Shown here piece by piece: positions 15,802-23,857 of a stretch of DNA of 47,974 nucleotides (position 1 is the first letter of the stretch; the number at the start of each line of letters is the position of its first letter). The stretch lies in IMG/VR virus record IMGVR_UViG_3300044729_002597, positions 1-47,974 of that record. One strand, written 5' to 3'. The translations under genes were made by a program, and so were the position numbers. Source of the stretch: a virus. Under the pieces are notes generated by a model. That model saw nothing but the letters and a program-made list of their open reading frames with translations. It ran no database searches and was not told the origin of the DNA.

Positions 15802-16565
15802 CAGGCAGCCCTCCGCTTGAGCTTGACGCTGACGATGTAACGCTCGACCACTACCCCGCCGCTGACGATCCGATCCCGCTCAAGGGAGAGGCCATCCACC
15901 GGCCAGTAGTCGGTCGGGCCAGGCCGGCTGGCGATGGTGCTGATAAACCATGCCTTGATCGCCGTCCACCCGGCGGCATTGGTGACCCCCCTGATGTTGA
16001 GCACTTCGCTCGCCACCAACGGGCCCCGTGTCACGAACCCACCGGTAGACGTGGGCTCCAGGCTGGGGCCGTCTTCAAAAGCCTCTGGCTGCTCCAACAG
16101 CGCTAGGCTGGTGGCCCCCAGCGAGAATGTTCCGTAGGCGGGCAGGAAGGCATCACCCCCTAGGCGAGCCTTCTCGTTCTGCCGCAGCACTACCGCCAGC
16201 TGCTGCGCCGCGTCAATCAGCGTGAAACCTACCTTGACCCATGCCCCGGTCGTTTCGCCCGCTGGCGCCCCGGTGAACCAGCAACTCAGGCCGGTGACAC
16301 TGCGGCCATGAGCGGAGCAGGTCAGCGCCACGGTGGCCCCTACTGCTCGGCTGGTGATGGTGGGCGCTTCCAGGATCTTGGCCGCCTGCCAGGCATCAAA
16401 GATGCTGCAGCACGTCACCCACTGCGCTGGCGTGCAAAGCCCCGCCACGGTGAAGCGCCGCGCCGTCAGCCCCTGCTCAGTTTCCGCTTCGGCGTAACCG
16501 ATCGGCTGCGCCTGCAGGTAGCGCAGTGTCAGGGTCGATGCGCCGTAGGTGAGCTGAATGCTCAT
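15801..16565 (-). CDS. Hypothetical minor tail protein (254 aa)
   Basis: The gene lies between tape measure and tail tip, the usual place of distal tail proteins in siphoviruses. It starts SIQLTYGASTLTLRYLQAQP, is beta-rich, and ends WPVDGLSLERDRIVSGGVVV plus a basic tail (KLKRRAA). A Dit-like or minor tail role is plausible, but I do not recognise specific motifs. The stop shares a base with the next start (TGATG). Confidence 0.55.
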   Translation of the reverse strand: MSIQLTYGASTLTLRYLQAQPIGYAEAETEQGLTARRFTVAGLCTPAQWVTCCSIFDAWQAAKILEAPTITSRAVGATVALTCSAHGRSVTGLSCWFTGAPAGETTGAWVKVGFTLIDAAQQLAVVLRQNEKARLGGDAFLPAYGTFSLGATSLALLEQPEAFEDGPSLEPTSTGGFVTRGPLVASEVLNIRGVTNAAGWTAIKAWFISTIASRPGPTDYWPVDGLSLERDRIVSGGVVVERYIVSVKLKRRAA

Positions 16566-16575
16566 CAGGTCACCC

Positions 16576-19500
16576 TCAACGAATCCGCGCCATGGTCTGC
16601 TGCAGCTTCAGGCCAGATCCATCGCCTCGCACACTGACCCCCACGTTCCACGCTTTACGCCTCAGCTCAGCTACCTCCTGGCTCAGGTTTCCAACCGCCG
16701 CCGCCAGATGGGCCATTGCCGGATCGGATCCCACCCGCATCACGCCAGCGCCACCACCCAGGGCCCCGGACTCCTTTAGTCGGCTGGTCACGGCAGCAGG
16801 GATGACCGTGCCCTTCGATGGCGCCATCCAGAGGCTGTTTGCGGGTCGGTTGATCAGGCTCAGCGCCCCGGATGCCGACAAGAACGATTCCTGCCCCAGG
16901 CTCATCCCGCTCGGGCCGTCATTGATGCGGTAGGTCTGGCCGGCATCCACCGGGCCACCCGTGAACCGTGCAGGGGGTAGGCCGGCGGCGGCGTTCAGGC
17001 TGTTGTAGAACGACCTGGCCGCATCGGCAGCATTGCTCATGTTGCTGGCAAGTCCAGCGGTTTGACTTCTGGCGGCACCCGTAGCCTTGGCGGCACCGTC
17101 GATGAAGCCGCTGATTTCGAAGTAGCCCTTGCCGGTGTTCTTGACCTCCAGCCCCGTGTCCCTGACCAGCCCCTGGAAGGTTTTTTGCTGGTCCAGATTG
17201 AGGTACAGCAAGTCCTGAAAGCTGTTGAACTGGTCCCTAGTGCCCTTAGTGGCCTGAAAGGTGCCATCGGCAAACAGCGCTAGGTTCTTGGCGGCAGCTT
17301 CGGCCTTAATCTGGTTTTGCGCGGTTTCGTTGGTAACGCCAGCAATCAGCGACTCGATGGCCTGGGTCTTGCTGAGGATCTGGAGCTTGGAGTCAGCGGA
17401 TTGCGTGCCAAGCTCAGCAATTCTCAGCGCGAGTTCGGCTTGCTGGATGGCTTGTGCATTGCTTGACAGCGAGGCCTGTTCGAGTCCTAGCTTTGCTTTC
17501 TCTACTTCTAGCCTTGCCGAGTCTGACGCAAGCCCAGCATCTAGCCTGGCTTGTTCTTGCTGCAAGGCAAGTATCTGCCTTTGTAGGTCCTGCTGTGCTA
17601 GTAAAGCGTTAAACTTAAAAGTTAAAGCGGCTCGATCAATCTCGTCTCCTTGTTGCCTGATTGCATTGATTTCACCCTCACTTGCACCACGCTTTTGCGC
17701 TTCTTGTAGTTCATAGTTATTGCGATTGCGGATAATACTGAAACGCGAATCCTCTAGTCCTATAAGCGCTTGGCCAAGGTTGATACCGGCCTGCTGAACT
17801 TCTGCGCGACCGGCATTTTCGGCCTGAAGTGTCCTGCCAACTGCTTCCGCTAACTGAGCTTGACTTGCTAATTCTTTGACTTTTTCTTCGTTTTGCTTCT
17901 TTGCAATCGCGAGTCGCTGAGATTCGGCAGCGACGGCAGCATTGGTTTCGCCTAGTATGTCGCGCTGTTTGCTGGCAAAATCTTTGGCTAGGTCGCCAAT
18001 CTCTGTTTGAACCTGAGCAAACCGATTACCCCCTAAGTTCAGTTCACCAAACCAATCACGACTGGCCCCAGTGTTTGCAATAGCGTCACTTAGCAGGTTC
18101 TTGGCTTGCTGGTCGCTAAGTCCGTATTCCTTGGTGATGTTTTTTAGGATGCCAACAAGCTGGGTTGCTTCATCGGCCGTTACGCCAAATGACTGACGCA
18201 AGTCTCTTGCCGATACGTCAACCTTTAACCCTTCCAGCGCCCCGGCCAGTTTTACTACCTGCTGCGTAACCGTTGGCAGTAGGCTCGTTCCGAAGCTGTC
18301 CTGCAGATCTTCCCAGGCGTTTTGCAGCTTGGCAAAGTTCTGTGCTGCGGTAAGTGTTCCGCCAGCATTAGCAGTCAGATCATTTAATCCTTTGGTGATT
18401 GCTGGGAAAAACTCAGCCGATGTGAGCTTGCCAGTTTCCACCAGCTTAATCAGCGCCTGCTGGCTAATGCCTAGACCATTGGCGGTCGCAGCTAGAGCGA
18501 TTGGCAGCCTTTCCCCAAGCTGTTGGCGTAGCTCTTCCATAGAGACCACTCCCTTTGAGGCAATTTGCTGCAGCGCCACAAAGGTTCCGTTGATTCCATC
18601 ATTGGTCAACCCCAATACTTGGCCGGCCTTTGCTACTGACGCAAACAGATCTTTCTGCTGCTGCAGTGGCACGCCGGAAGCTGTTGCTGCTGCGGTAAAA
18701 CTGCCGAAGGTACTAGACAGGCTTCTGTAAGACAACCCCAACGCATCGGCGGTTTCACGAGCGAAGCTGAGAGCCCCAGCAGCCCCCTGGGCGCCAAGGG
18801 TGGCGGAGAGCTTGCGGGTGGTCGTTTCAAGCTCTGCCGCTCCCTGAATGGATCCCTTCAGAAACCCAACCACCGAATAGGTAACCCCAACAAAGCCCAG
18901 TGCATTCAAGGCGTTGCCAAGCACACCAACCGCTACGCTAGTTTTGCCAAGAGCTTGATCAACTTGTAGCTGTGTGCGTGCAATTTCCGACTGTGTTTCC
19001 TTGAATGCCCGTGATCCAATCGCTGTTTTGTCTAAGGCTTGGTTTAGCTCCGACAAGCGATTGCGTAGCCCGCTAATTGTTTGCTCTTTACCGCTGAATC
19101 CATTTAACGCATTATTGATTTCTCTTTGTGTTGTCGCGATTCCTTTTTGTGCCGCGACAAACTCCCTGGAACCAATTTCTGCTTTTTGCAAAGCGCTATT
19201 ATACTGGGCTAGTTTATTATTTAACCCTTCAATGCTGTTTTGACTGCCAGTAAACCCTTTTAGTGCTGCATTGAGCCTGTCTTGAGTTTGAGCAATTTCT
19301 CTTTGTGCCGCCACAAACTCTTTAGAGCTAATCTCAGCTTTTTGCAATACTCCGTTAAGTTCGGTTAGTTTATTGTTTAACCCTTCAATACTATTTTGGC
19401 TTCCGCTGAATCCTTTTAGCGCCGCATTTAACCTTTCCTGGGTTTGAGTGATTTCCTTTTGTGTTGCGACAAATTCTTTCGACCCAACCACGCTTTGGCC

Positions 19501-20145
19501 TAGGGTTTCATTAAGGGCCGATATTTTACTGCGCAACCCGTTGATCGTGTTTTCGCTTGCGCTAAATCCTTTCAATGCATCATTTACTTGCTTTTGCGTT
19601 GCTGCAATTCCCCTTTGTGCCGCCACAAAGTCTTTAGAGCCAATTTCAGCTTTTTGCAGTATGCTATTGTACTCGGCTAGCCTGTTGTTTAACCCTTCAA
19701 TGCTGTTTTGATTGCCGCCAAATCCCTTTATCGCTGCGTTTAACTTGTCTTGAGTTTGGGCGATTTCTTTTTGCGCTGCTACAAACTCCTTGGAACCAAT
19801 TACGCTTTGGCCTAGGGTTTCGTTCAGCGCCGCCATCTTGTTGCGCAGCCCGGTAATAGTCGCCTCCCCTGCAGCAACCCCCTTTAGCGCATTGTTGATT
19901 TCCTGCTGTGTTTTGGCGATTTCTTTTTGCGCAGCCGCAAACTCCTTTGATCCGATAGCCGCTTTGTTTAGGGACTGGGTTAACTCATTCAGCCGGCCAC
20001 GCAGCCCTTCGATCGTCTGGTCGCTGCCGGCGAATCCCTGCTTGAACTGCTCCCCCGCCTGCTTGCCTTGCTGCCCGATTTGCCGCGACGCATCGAGTAC
20101 CCCCTTGACATCGGCCGTTACCTTGACAACCCACTCGTTTGCCAT
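16576..20145 (-). CDS. Tail tape measure protein (1189 aa)
   Basis: The N-terminal 45-408 region consists of seven 52-residue repeats (core IGSKEFVAAQKEIAQTQ). A tape-measure domain follows (about 415-620: LGAQGAAGALSFARETADAL, MEELRQQLGERLPIAL, KTGKLTSAEFF-like end), then long coiled coil (about 690-960) and a C-terminal region with basic and Gly-rich parts. Such proteins set tail length and pass into the host during DNA entry. Length and position before the tail tip genes fit. The start lies one base after the stop of the upstream gene. Confidence 0.88.
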   Translation of the reverse strand: MANEWVVKVTADVKGVLDASRQIGQQGKQAGEQFKQGFAGSDQTIEGLRGRLNELTQSLNKAAIGSKEFAAAQKEIAKTQQEINNALKGVAAGEATITGLRNKMAALNETLGQSVIGSKEFVAAQKEIAQTQDKLNAAIKGFGGNQNSIEGLNNRLAEYNSILQKAEIGSKDFVAAQRGIAATQKQVNDALKGFSASENTINGLRSKISALNETLGQSVVGSKEFVATQKEITQTQERLNAALKGFSGSQNSIEGLNNKLTELNGVLQKAEISSKEFVAAQREIAQTQDRLNAALKGFTGSQNSIEGLNNKLAQYNSALQKAEIGSREFVAAQKGIATTQREINNALNGFSGKEQTISGLRNRLSELNQALDKTAIGSRAFKETQSEIARTQLQVDQALGKTSVAVGVLGNALNALGFVGVTYSVVGFLKGSIQGAAELETTTRKLSATLGAQGAAGALSFARETADALGLSYRSLSSTFGSFTAAATASGVPLQQQKDLFASVAKAGQVLGLTNDGINGTFVALQQIASKGVVSMEELRQQLGERLPIALAATANGLGISQQALIKLVETGKLTSAEFFPAITKGLNDLTANAGGTLTAAQNFAKLQNAWEDLQDSFGTSLLPTVTQQVVKLAGALEGLKVDVSARDLRQSFGVTADEATQLVGILKNITKEYGLSDQQAKNLLSDAIANTGASRDWFGELNLGGNRFAQVQTEIGDLAKDFASKQRDILGETNAAVAAESQRLAIAKKQNEEKVKELASQAQLAEAVGRTLQAENAGRAEVQQAGINLGQALIGLEDSRFSIIRNRNNYELQEAQKRGASEGEINAIRQQGDEIDRAALTFKFNALLAQQDLQRQILALQQEQARLDAGLASDSARLEVEKAKLGLEQASLSSNAQAIQQAELALRIAELGTQSADSKLQILSKTQAIESLIAGVTNETAQNQIKAEAAAKNLALFADGTFQATKGTRDQFNSFQDLLYLNLDQQKTFQGLVRDTGLEVKNTGKGYFEISGFIDGAAKATGAARSQTAGLASNMSNAADAARSFYNSLNAAAGLPPARFTGGPVDAGQTYRINDGPSGMSLGQESFLSASGALSLINRPANSLWMAPSKGTVIPAAVTSRLKESGALGGGAGVMRVGSDPAMAHLAAAVGNLSQEVAELRRKAWNVGVSVRGDGSGLKLQQTMARIR
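18922..20013 (-). repeat. Seven 156-bp tandem repeats in tape measure gene
   Basis: Seven successive 52-residue units begin IEGL, ITGL, IEGL, INGL, IEGL, IEGL and ISGL, and each carries (I/V)(G/S)S(K/R)xF near its middle. Units 2 and 4 share ALNETLGQSV, while units 3, 5 and 6 share LQKAEI, implying duplication of a two-unit block (104 residues) after the first expansion. Confidence 0.85.
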
Positions 20146-20146
20146 G

Positions 20147-20593
20147 TCAGCTTCCTGGGGTGACGACGTACTGGGTGGGGTTGGTCCAGCTCAGGGCGTA
20201 CTGATCGAGCACCCCGATACCACGGCCTGGGGGATCGCCACCGATCGGCACCGCACGGCAGCCGGGGAGCAGGCCGATGATCCGCTGCGTGAGCAACTGC
20301 AGGGCCGTGAAGTCACCCGCTGGCGACCACTCGGACACGTAAAGCCGGAACTGCGGATTGAGCGCCGTTTCACCCGTGGCGAATGCTTCGGTGGCGTAGT
20401 CGGGGTTGGCGAGGATCACCACTTCCAGGCCAGCCACGGCCACCCCCTCGGGCAGGGCTTCATTGCGCCGCACTACTGCGATGGCGGGGATGGTGGTGCC
20501 GCTGCGGGGGGTGTAGGTGCCCAGTGCTGCGCTGACCACGGCATCGGCCGCTAGCAGGTCGTATAGCTCCTGTGCAGTGGTGGGCAGGGTCAT
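20147..20593 (-). CDS. Hypothetical minor tail protein (148 aa)
   Basis: A compact alpha/beta protein (LYDLLAADAVVSAALGTY, then YVSEWSPAGDFTALQLLTQRI) located just before the tape measure gene and separated from it by one base. Its size and position resemble tail completion or terminator proteins, but those normally precede the tube gene, so I leave it as hypothetical. GGGAAAGCT lies 6 nt before the ATG and may double as its ribosome site. Confidence 0.55.
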   Translation of the reverse strand: MTLPTTAQELYDLLAADAVVSAALGTYTPRSGTTIPAIAVVRRNEALPEGVAVAGLEVVILANPDYATEAFATGETALNPQFRLYVSEWSPAGDFTALQLLTQRIIGLLPGCRAVPIGGDPPGRGIGVLDQYALSWTNPTQYVVTPGS

Positions 20594-20598
20594 GCTGC

Positions 20599-20680
20599 AG
20601 CTTTCCCAACAGGCTGGGGCGGGCGGCTTGCTGGGCGGGTGGCGCTGCCCTTGGCGAACGGCTTAGGGATGGGGTATGAT
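20599..20680. promoter_or_regulatory. Divergent promoter region
   Basis: The 184-base spacer between the minus-strand 148-aa gene and the plus-strand cassette holds a GGAAAGCT element (20599-20606, minus), a GGCTTA element (20660-20665) and a plausible plus-strand promoter: TTGGCG (20651-20656), an 18-base spacer, TATGAT (20675-20680). A GGGGT-TGC-ACCCC hairpin follows in the plus-strand leader. Confidence 0.55.
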
Positions 20681-20777
20681 CCGATCATGCGGAACAAGCG
20701 GGGTTGCACCCCCGCCCGCTCCTGGCCAATGGCCGGGCCTAATAACCCATCACCCGGCTTGCCGCCGGTATTGTCCC

Positions 20778-21596
20778 ATGAATTTCCTCAGCCAGGTCCC
20801 GCAGAGCGCAGTGGTGACCATTACGCCAGCTATTGCGAAAGAACTGTTAGCGACCAGCCCAGGTAACAGAACAATTCGCTCCCATTACGTCAAGCTTCTC
20901 GCGGTTGCCATGAAACGCGGAGACTGGTTGGTAACCAGCCAGGGAGTTGGCATAGACAATCAAGGCAGGTTGAGAGACGCACATCACAGGCTGAACGCTT
21001 GCGTCCTTGCTGACACGCCTTTTGAAACCACTGTTGTATGGGGTCTACCACAAGATGCCTATCAAGTTACGGATAGGGGTATTTCACGTAGCTATCACGA
21101 TATTCTTGATTGCGCCAAGCCCGTAGCTGAAGTGCTTCGACTTGCTGGGCAGATAATTACCGGAAGCAGCCGGCCAACGCGACGCGAAATTGATCCGTTA
21201 ATAAATGCGGGATTAAAAGACATGGTAGAAGCGCTAATTCAGTACTGTCCTTCAAAGGTTGCCTATTTTAGCTCTGCATCTTTCAAGCTATGCGCTGTAG
21301 TGCAAATCATCAATAACACTGATACTGATTTTGTTTACTCTCAGTATCGGGCCTTGGTATCTGCAAATTACGATGAAATGACCGCCGCTTCTAAAGCCTT
21401 GACTCGTCAGGTAACGACCGGAAATGGCTTGCATACTCATCACAGACAAGATGTTTATGCGCGTGCGCTGGTTGTCTTTAATCCTAGTAAGGCCAGTGTC
21501 AGCAAGATTCAAGTTGACACTGATCGTCGAATCTCTTCATCTGAGTACGTAAAAGAGAGCCTGCTTAGGTTTGTTGCTTTAAGTGAAGCGCTATGA
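20778..21596 (+). CDS. ParB/Srx-like fold protein (272 aa)
   Basis: Residues about 10-90 follow a pattern shared by a broad family of phage and mobile-element proteins with a ParB/sulfiredoxin-like fold: ITPAIAKELLATSPGNRTI, AVAMKRGDWL, then IDNQGRLRDAHHRLNACV where relatives have NGQHRL, and DRGISRSYHDIL. The family's biochemical role is unknown; DNA or nucleotide binding is assumed from the fold. The rest is helical. ATG 20778 is used; the frame is open upstream but crosses the promoter. It is the first gene of a four-gene, 4-nt-overlap plus-strand cassette with AT-richer DNA. Confidence 0.6.
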   Translation: MNFLSQVPQSAVVTITPAIAKELLATSPGNRTIRSHYVKLLAVAMKRGDWLVTSQGVGIDNQGRLRDAHHRLNACVLADTPFETTVVWGLPQDAYQVTDRGISRSYHDILDCAKPVAEVLRLAGQIITGSSRPTRREIDPLINAGLKDMVEALIQYCPSKVAYFSSASFKLCAVVQIINNTDTDFVYSQYRALVSANYDEMTAASKALTRQVTTGNGLHTHHRQDVYARALVVFNPSKASVSKIQVDTDRRISSSEYVKESLLRFVALSEAL

Positions 21597-21769
21597 GCAT
21601 CCGCAAAGACGGTCGTTGCATGATTCAGCTCACCATGGCGCCAGACCTTTACGCAGCCGTGCGTGAGCATTGCAAGCGACAGGACACACCGGTAACGGTA
21701 TGGGCGCGGGAGCTGATCCGCCAAGCCCTTTCCACTGATTCAACACCACCACCCCCAACCACACCATGA
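21593..21769 (+). CDS. Ribbon-helix-helix DNA-binding protein (58 aa)
   Basis: A short beta strand (RCMIQLTMAPDLY) is followed by two helices (AAVREHCKRQ and TVWARELIRQAL), the classic Arc/MetJ/CopG arrangement, with a proline-rich tail. It probably dimerises and represses its own cassette. It overlaps both neighbours as ATGA, so it is tightly coupled to the ParB-like protein and the next gene. Confidence 0.65.
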   Translation: MSIRKDGRCMIQLTMAPDLYAAVREHCKRQDTPVTVWARELIRQALSTDSTPPPPTTP

Positions 21770-22095
21770 GCAAAGACAAGGATTCACATGACAGCATAAA
21801 TTTTCCGCATAAAGAAAGAAAACGCGCTGAACGAATTGCGGCATTACTGAAGCTTAGTGATTGGCCACATGCTTTTGGTATTGGGCTTCATTTGGCCGAG
21901 CAACACGCTGAAGCCAGCGCCAGAGGCAAAACAGCAGTAGCTTTTTGCGCGCCCAAGTTAACGGAATTGTTAGAAAACAACCCTGAATTCATCGCAGCCC
22001 TTTGCGAGGAAGGCGTAGTAGAATGGCTGACGCCGTTCGTCTTGGCTAAATCCAAGCAAAGCAACCACCCCACCCCTGACACCACCCAACCATGA
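21766..22095 (+). CDS. Hypothetical protein (109 aa)
   Basis: The N-terminus is charged and lysine-rich (HKERKRAERIAALLK) and the rest is helical with a C-terminal Lys/Ser/Pro tail. No family was recognised. It is the third gene of the ParB-like/RHH cassette and is joined by ATGA overlaps on both sides. Confidence 0.6.
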   Translation: MSKDKDSHDSINFPHKERKRAERIAALLKLSDWPHAFGIGLHLAEQHAEASARGKTAVAFCAPKLTELLENNPEFIAALCEEGVVEWLTPFVLAKSKQSNHPTPDTTQP

Positions 22096-22436
22096 AACGC
22101 CTACTCGCTTTCCTGTTTTCCAGCCGCTGGCGTGGTGCCGCAGCCTTAGTAGAAGTACAAAAACTGCGTGACCTCTGTGCCGCAGTTTATCAAGTTTGCG
22201 GCGCTCTTGATGCGCCGGCAGACGTGCTTGATGCGTTGTCTGATGCCAGCGCAGGAAGTTATACGGGAGATCCGTTGTCCCTGCTGCCTTGTCCGCTGTC
22301 TGAAGCATGGCTATTCAAGAACAAAGAGGCCCACGCTTCTGTCATGCGCGGCCTAGGGCAAGCGCAACGGGGAGAGTTTGTCGATCCGCCAGACCTTGAC
22401 GAAGGCGAAAGGCTTGCGGCGATGATTCCCGATTAA
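22092..22436 (+). CDS. Hypothetical protein (114 aa)
   Basis: A hydrophobic-basic N-terminus (KRLLAFLFSSRWRGAAALVE) could insert in a membrane or be a helix. The rest is acidic and helical. No family was recognised. It is the last gene of the plus-strand cassette and converges on a minus-strand terminator at 22458-22481. Confidence 0.55.
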   Translation: MKRLLAFLFSSRWRGAAALVEVQKLRDLCAAVYQVCGALDAPADVLDALSDASAGSYTGDPLSLLPCPLSEAWLFKNKEAHASVMRGLGQAQRGEFVDPPDLDEGERLAAMIPD

Positions 22437-22457
22437 CGCTGAGCCATAAAGGGCACT

Positions 22458-22481
22458 AAAAAGCCCCAGCATCGCCGGGGC
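22458..22481 (-). terminator. Rho-independent terminator
   Basis: On the minus strand GCCCC-G-GC-GAT-GC-T-GGGGC forms a compact hairpin followed by TTTTT and AG. It ends the transcript coming from the tail tube gene before the opposing cassette. Confidence 0.75.
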
Positions 22482-22524
22482 CTATCAATTCAGTTGTCCG
22501 GAATTTCCGGATACCTGATTAGAC

Positions 22525-22670
22525 CTACCACTTCACCTTGTCAGCCCAGTAGGCGGCACTCATCGTGCCCTTGGCGATGTTCTCGGCATGGCGGGCCTTG
22601 AAGCTCGCACGGGGGTCCGCTTGGGCTTGTTGTAGCCCTCGAACTTCTCCCCCCGAACGGTGATCGCCAT
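22525..22670 (-). pseudogene. Frame-split remnant of a conserved small phage protein
   Basis: From ATG 22670 the frame reads AITVRGEKFEGYNKPKRTP. In the -1 frame the DNA continues FKARHAENIAKGTMSAAYW and ends ADKVKW with a stop at 22525. In the conserved phage family I recall, these are the two ends of one protein joined by a middle section of some 40-50 residues. Here the middle is missing and the ends are out of frame, as expected of an internal deletion. As written, the 0-frame gives only a short basic peptide. It lies 2 nt after the tail tube gene. A sequencing error could explain the frame but not the missing middle. Confidence 0.6.
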
Positions 22671-22672
22671 GA

Positions 22673-23506
22673 TCAGAGCAGTTCAAGCCCCGGCTTGCCG
22701 TAGCCAGCCAAGCTCACCTGATACTTGAGCACCGTGCCGGCGGCCTGCTCCGGCTGGTAGGACTCGAACATGCCATACCCATACTCCACCTGGTTGCCGT
22801 TGTAAGGGCCGATCAAGGCGTACTGGATCATCAACTTCTCGGATAGGTTCAGCTCTTCGCATAGCCGCATGGCACGCCACGCAGAAGCAGCAAAGGATGT
22901 GACCCCAGATAGCGCCCATGTCTTGTCCTTGGCGGTCGGGATCGGCGTGGCGTAACCACCCGCTTCCTCATCGTAGGTGGTGACGGATTCTTTGGTGGTG
23001 GCGTTGGCTGGCTGGGCATTGGTCAGCCCCATCAGCCGGAACGGGGGATCGGTGCCATCAAGCAGCAGCGAGGGGGCCACTACACCAGCGGCAACGGCGG
23101 CCGTGGTGATCGCAGAACCAGTCAGGGCGTAGGAGAGGGTGTGCGGGCTTGTGGTGGTCACCGATGTCACCACAAACGAACCGTTCAGACTGGCGAACGG
23201 GGCGGGGAGATCTTTGACAACGATCCTCCGGCCTACTGCAATGCCGTGGGCAGCGTCGAAGGTCAGGGTTGCGAGAGAGGTAGTGGTGACGGCATTCGTA
23301 ATCGCATGGGCGCCAACGCCAAAGGCGAAAGTATCACCCGTGCCAGCAGTGATAATCTTGGCAGTCGCGTTTTGCAGAGTGGCGTTGTTGATAAACTTGC
23401 CGGCGCCAAGCCCGCCAAGGTTGATGCGGGTCAGGTCAGCCGCCGAAGACTTGATTGGGGTAAAAAAGAACCGGTAGCCAAAACTCTGCTGCCATTCCGT
23501 AGACAT
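22673..23506 (-). CDS. Major tail (tube) protein (277 aa)
   Basis: Placed just after the tail chaperones in transcription order, the protein has an N-terminus typical of tube subunits (FGYRFFFTPIKSSAADLTRI), a central beta insertion (FDAAHGIAVGRRIVVKD, LNGSFVVTSVTTTSPHTLSY) and a C-terminal part with KTWALSGVTSFAASAW and QVEYGYGMFESYQPEQAAG. It would stack in rings to form the tail tube. The inserted module resembles Ig-like domains often grafted onto tube proteins. Confidence 0.65.
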   Translation of the reverse strand: MSTEWQQSFGYRFFFTPIKSSAADLTRINLGGLGAGKFINNATLQNATAKIITAGTGDTFAFGVGAHAITNAVTTTSLATLTFDAAHGIAVGRRIVVKDLPAPFASLNGSFVVTSVTTTSPHTLSYALTGSAITTAAVAAGVVAPSLLLDGTDPPFRLMGLTNAQPANATTKESVTTYDEEAGGYATPIPTAKDKTWALSGVTSFAASAWRAMRLCEELNLSEKLMIQYALIGPYNGNQVEYGYGMFESYQPEQAAGTVLKYQVSLAGYGKPGLELL

Positions 23507-23552
23507 TTTCGTGCCGGCATCGCCGGGGCGTTACCTCTCAGGGTGCCGCCAT

Positions 23553-23588
23553 GGCTTAAGCCTTATCAGCGGCTTAGACTGGAAAGCT
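23553..23588. promoter_or_regulatory. Paired GGCTTA element plus GGAAAGCT, divergent spacer
   Basis: GGCTTA occurs at 23553-23558 (inside the palindrome GGCTTAAGCC) and 23571-23576, 18 bp apart, followed by GGAAAGCT at 23581-23588, 5 bases before the plus-strand ATG at 23594. The minus-strand tail tube gene starts on the other side. Confidence 0.45.
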
Positions 23589-23593
23589 GGGGC

Positions 23594-23857
23594 ATGGCCT
23601 CCTATCCTCGCGGCGTCAGCCACTGCCCTCATAACAACCATCGCCCGTATCAGGCTCGGGTGTGGTGGGATGGTCGCCGTTGGTCGCTTGGCTACTTCCC
23701 GTCAATCCAGGCGGCAGCGCAGGAGGTTGAGGCGTGCTACCAGCAGATTGAGCGATGGGCAGCCATGCTCCTGCCGCCGCCCATGCTGGCGTCACAGCAT
23801 CGGGAGCGTCTGGCACAAGCAAGCTCACCACCCGCTGCGGATCCCCCGCCATCCTGA
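23594..23857 (+). CDS. AP2-like DNA-binding protein candidate (87 aa), antisense to chaperone tail
   Basis: Residues 18-50 (YQARVWWDGRRWSLGYFPSI then QAAAQEVEACY) follow the AP2/ERF DNA-binding pattern: three beta strands with Trp and Gly, then an amphipathic helix. Such small domains occur in phage and HNH proteins. It lies on the opposite strand of the last 80 codons of the frameshifted chaperone, a Pro-rich part of low constraint. The upstream paired GGCTTA element and GGAAAGCT support expression. Both strands may be coding, or the T C-terminus may simply be an accident of this gene. Confidence 0.5.
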   Translation: MASYPRGVSHCPHNNHRPYQARVWWDGRRWSLGYFPSIQAAAQEVEACYQQIERWAAMLLPPPMLASQHRERLAQASSPPAADPPPS

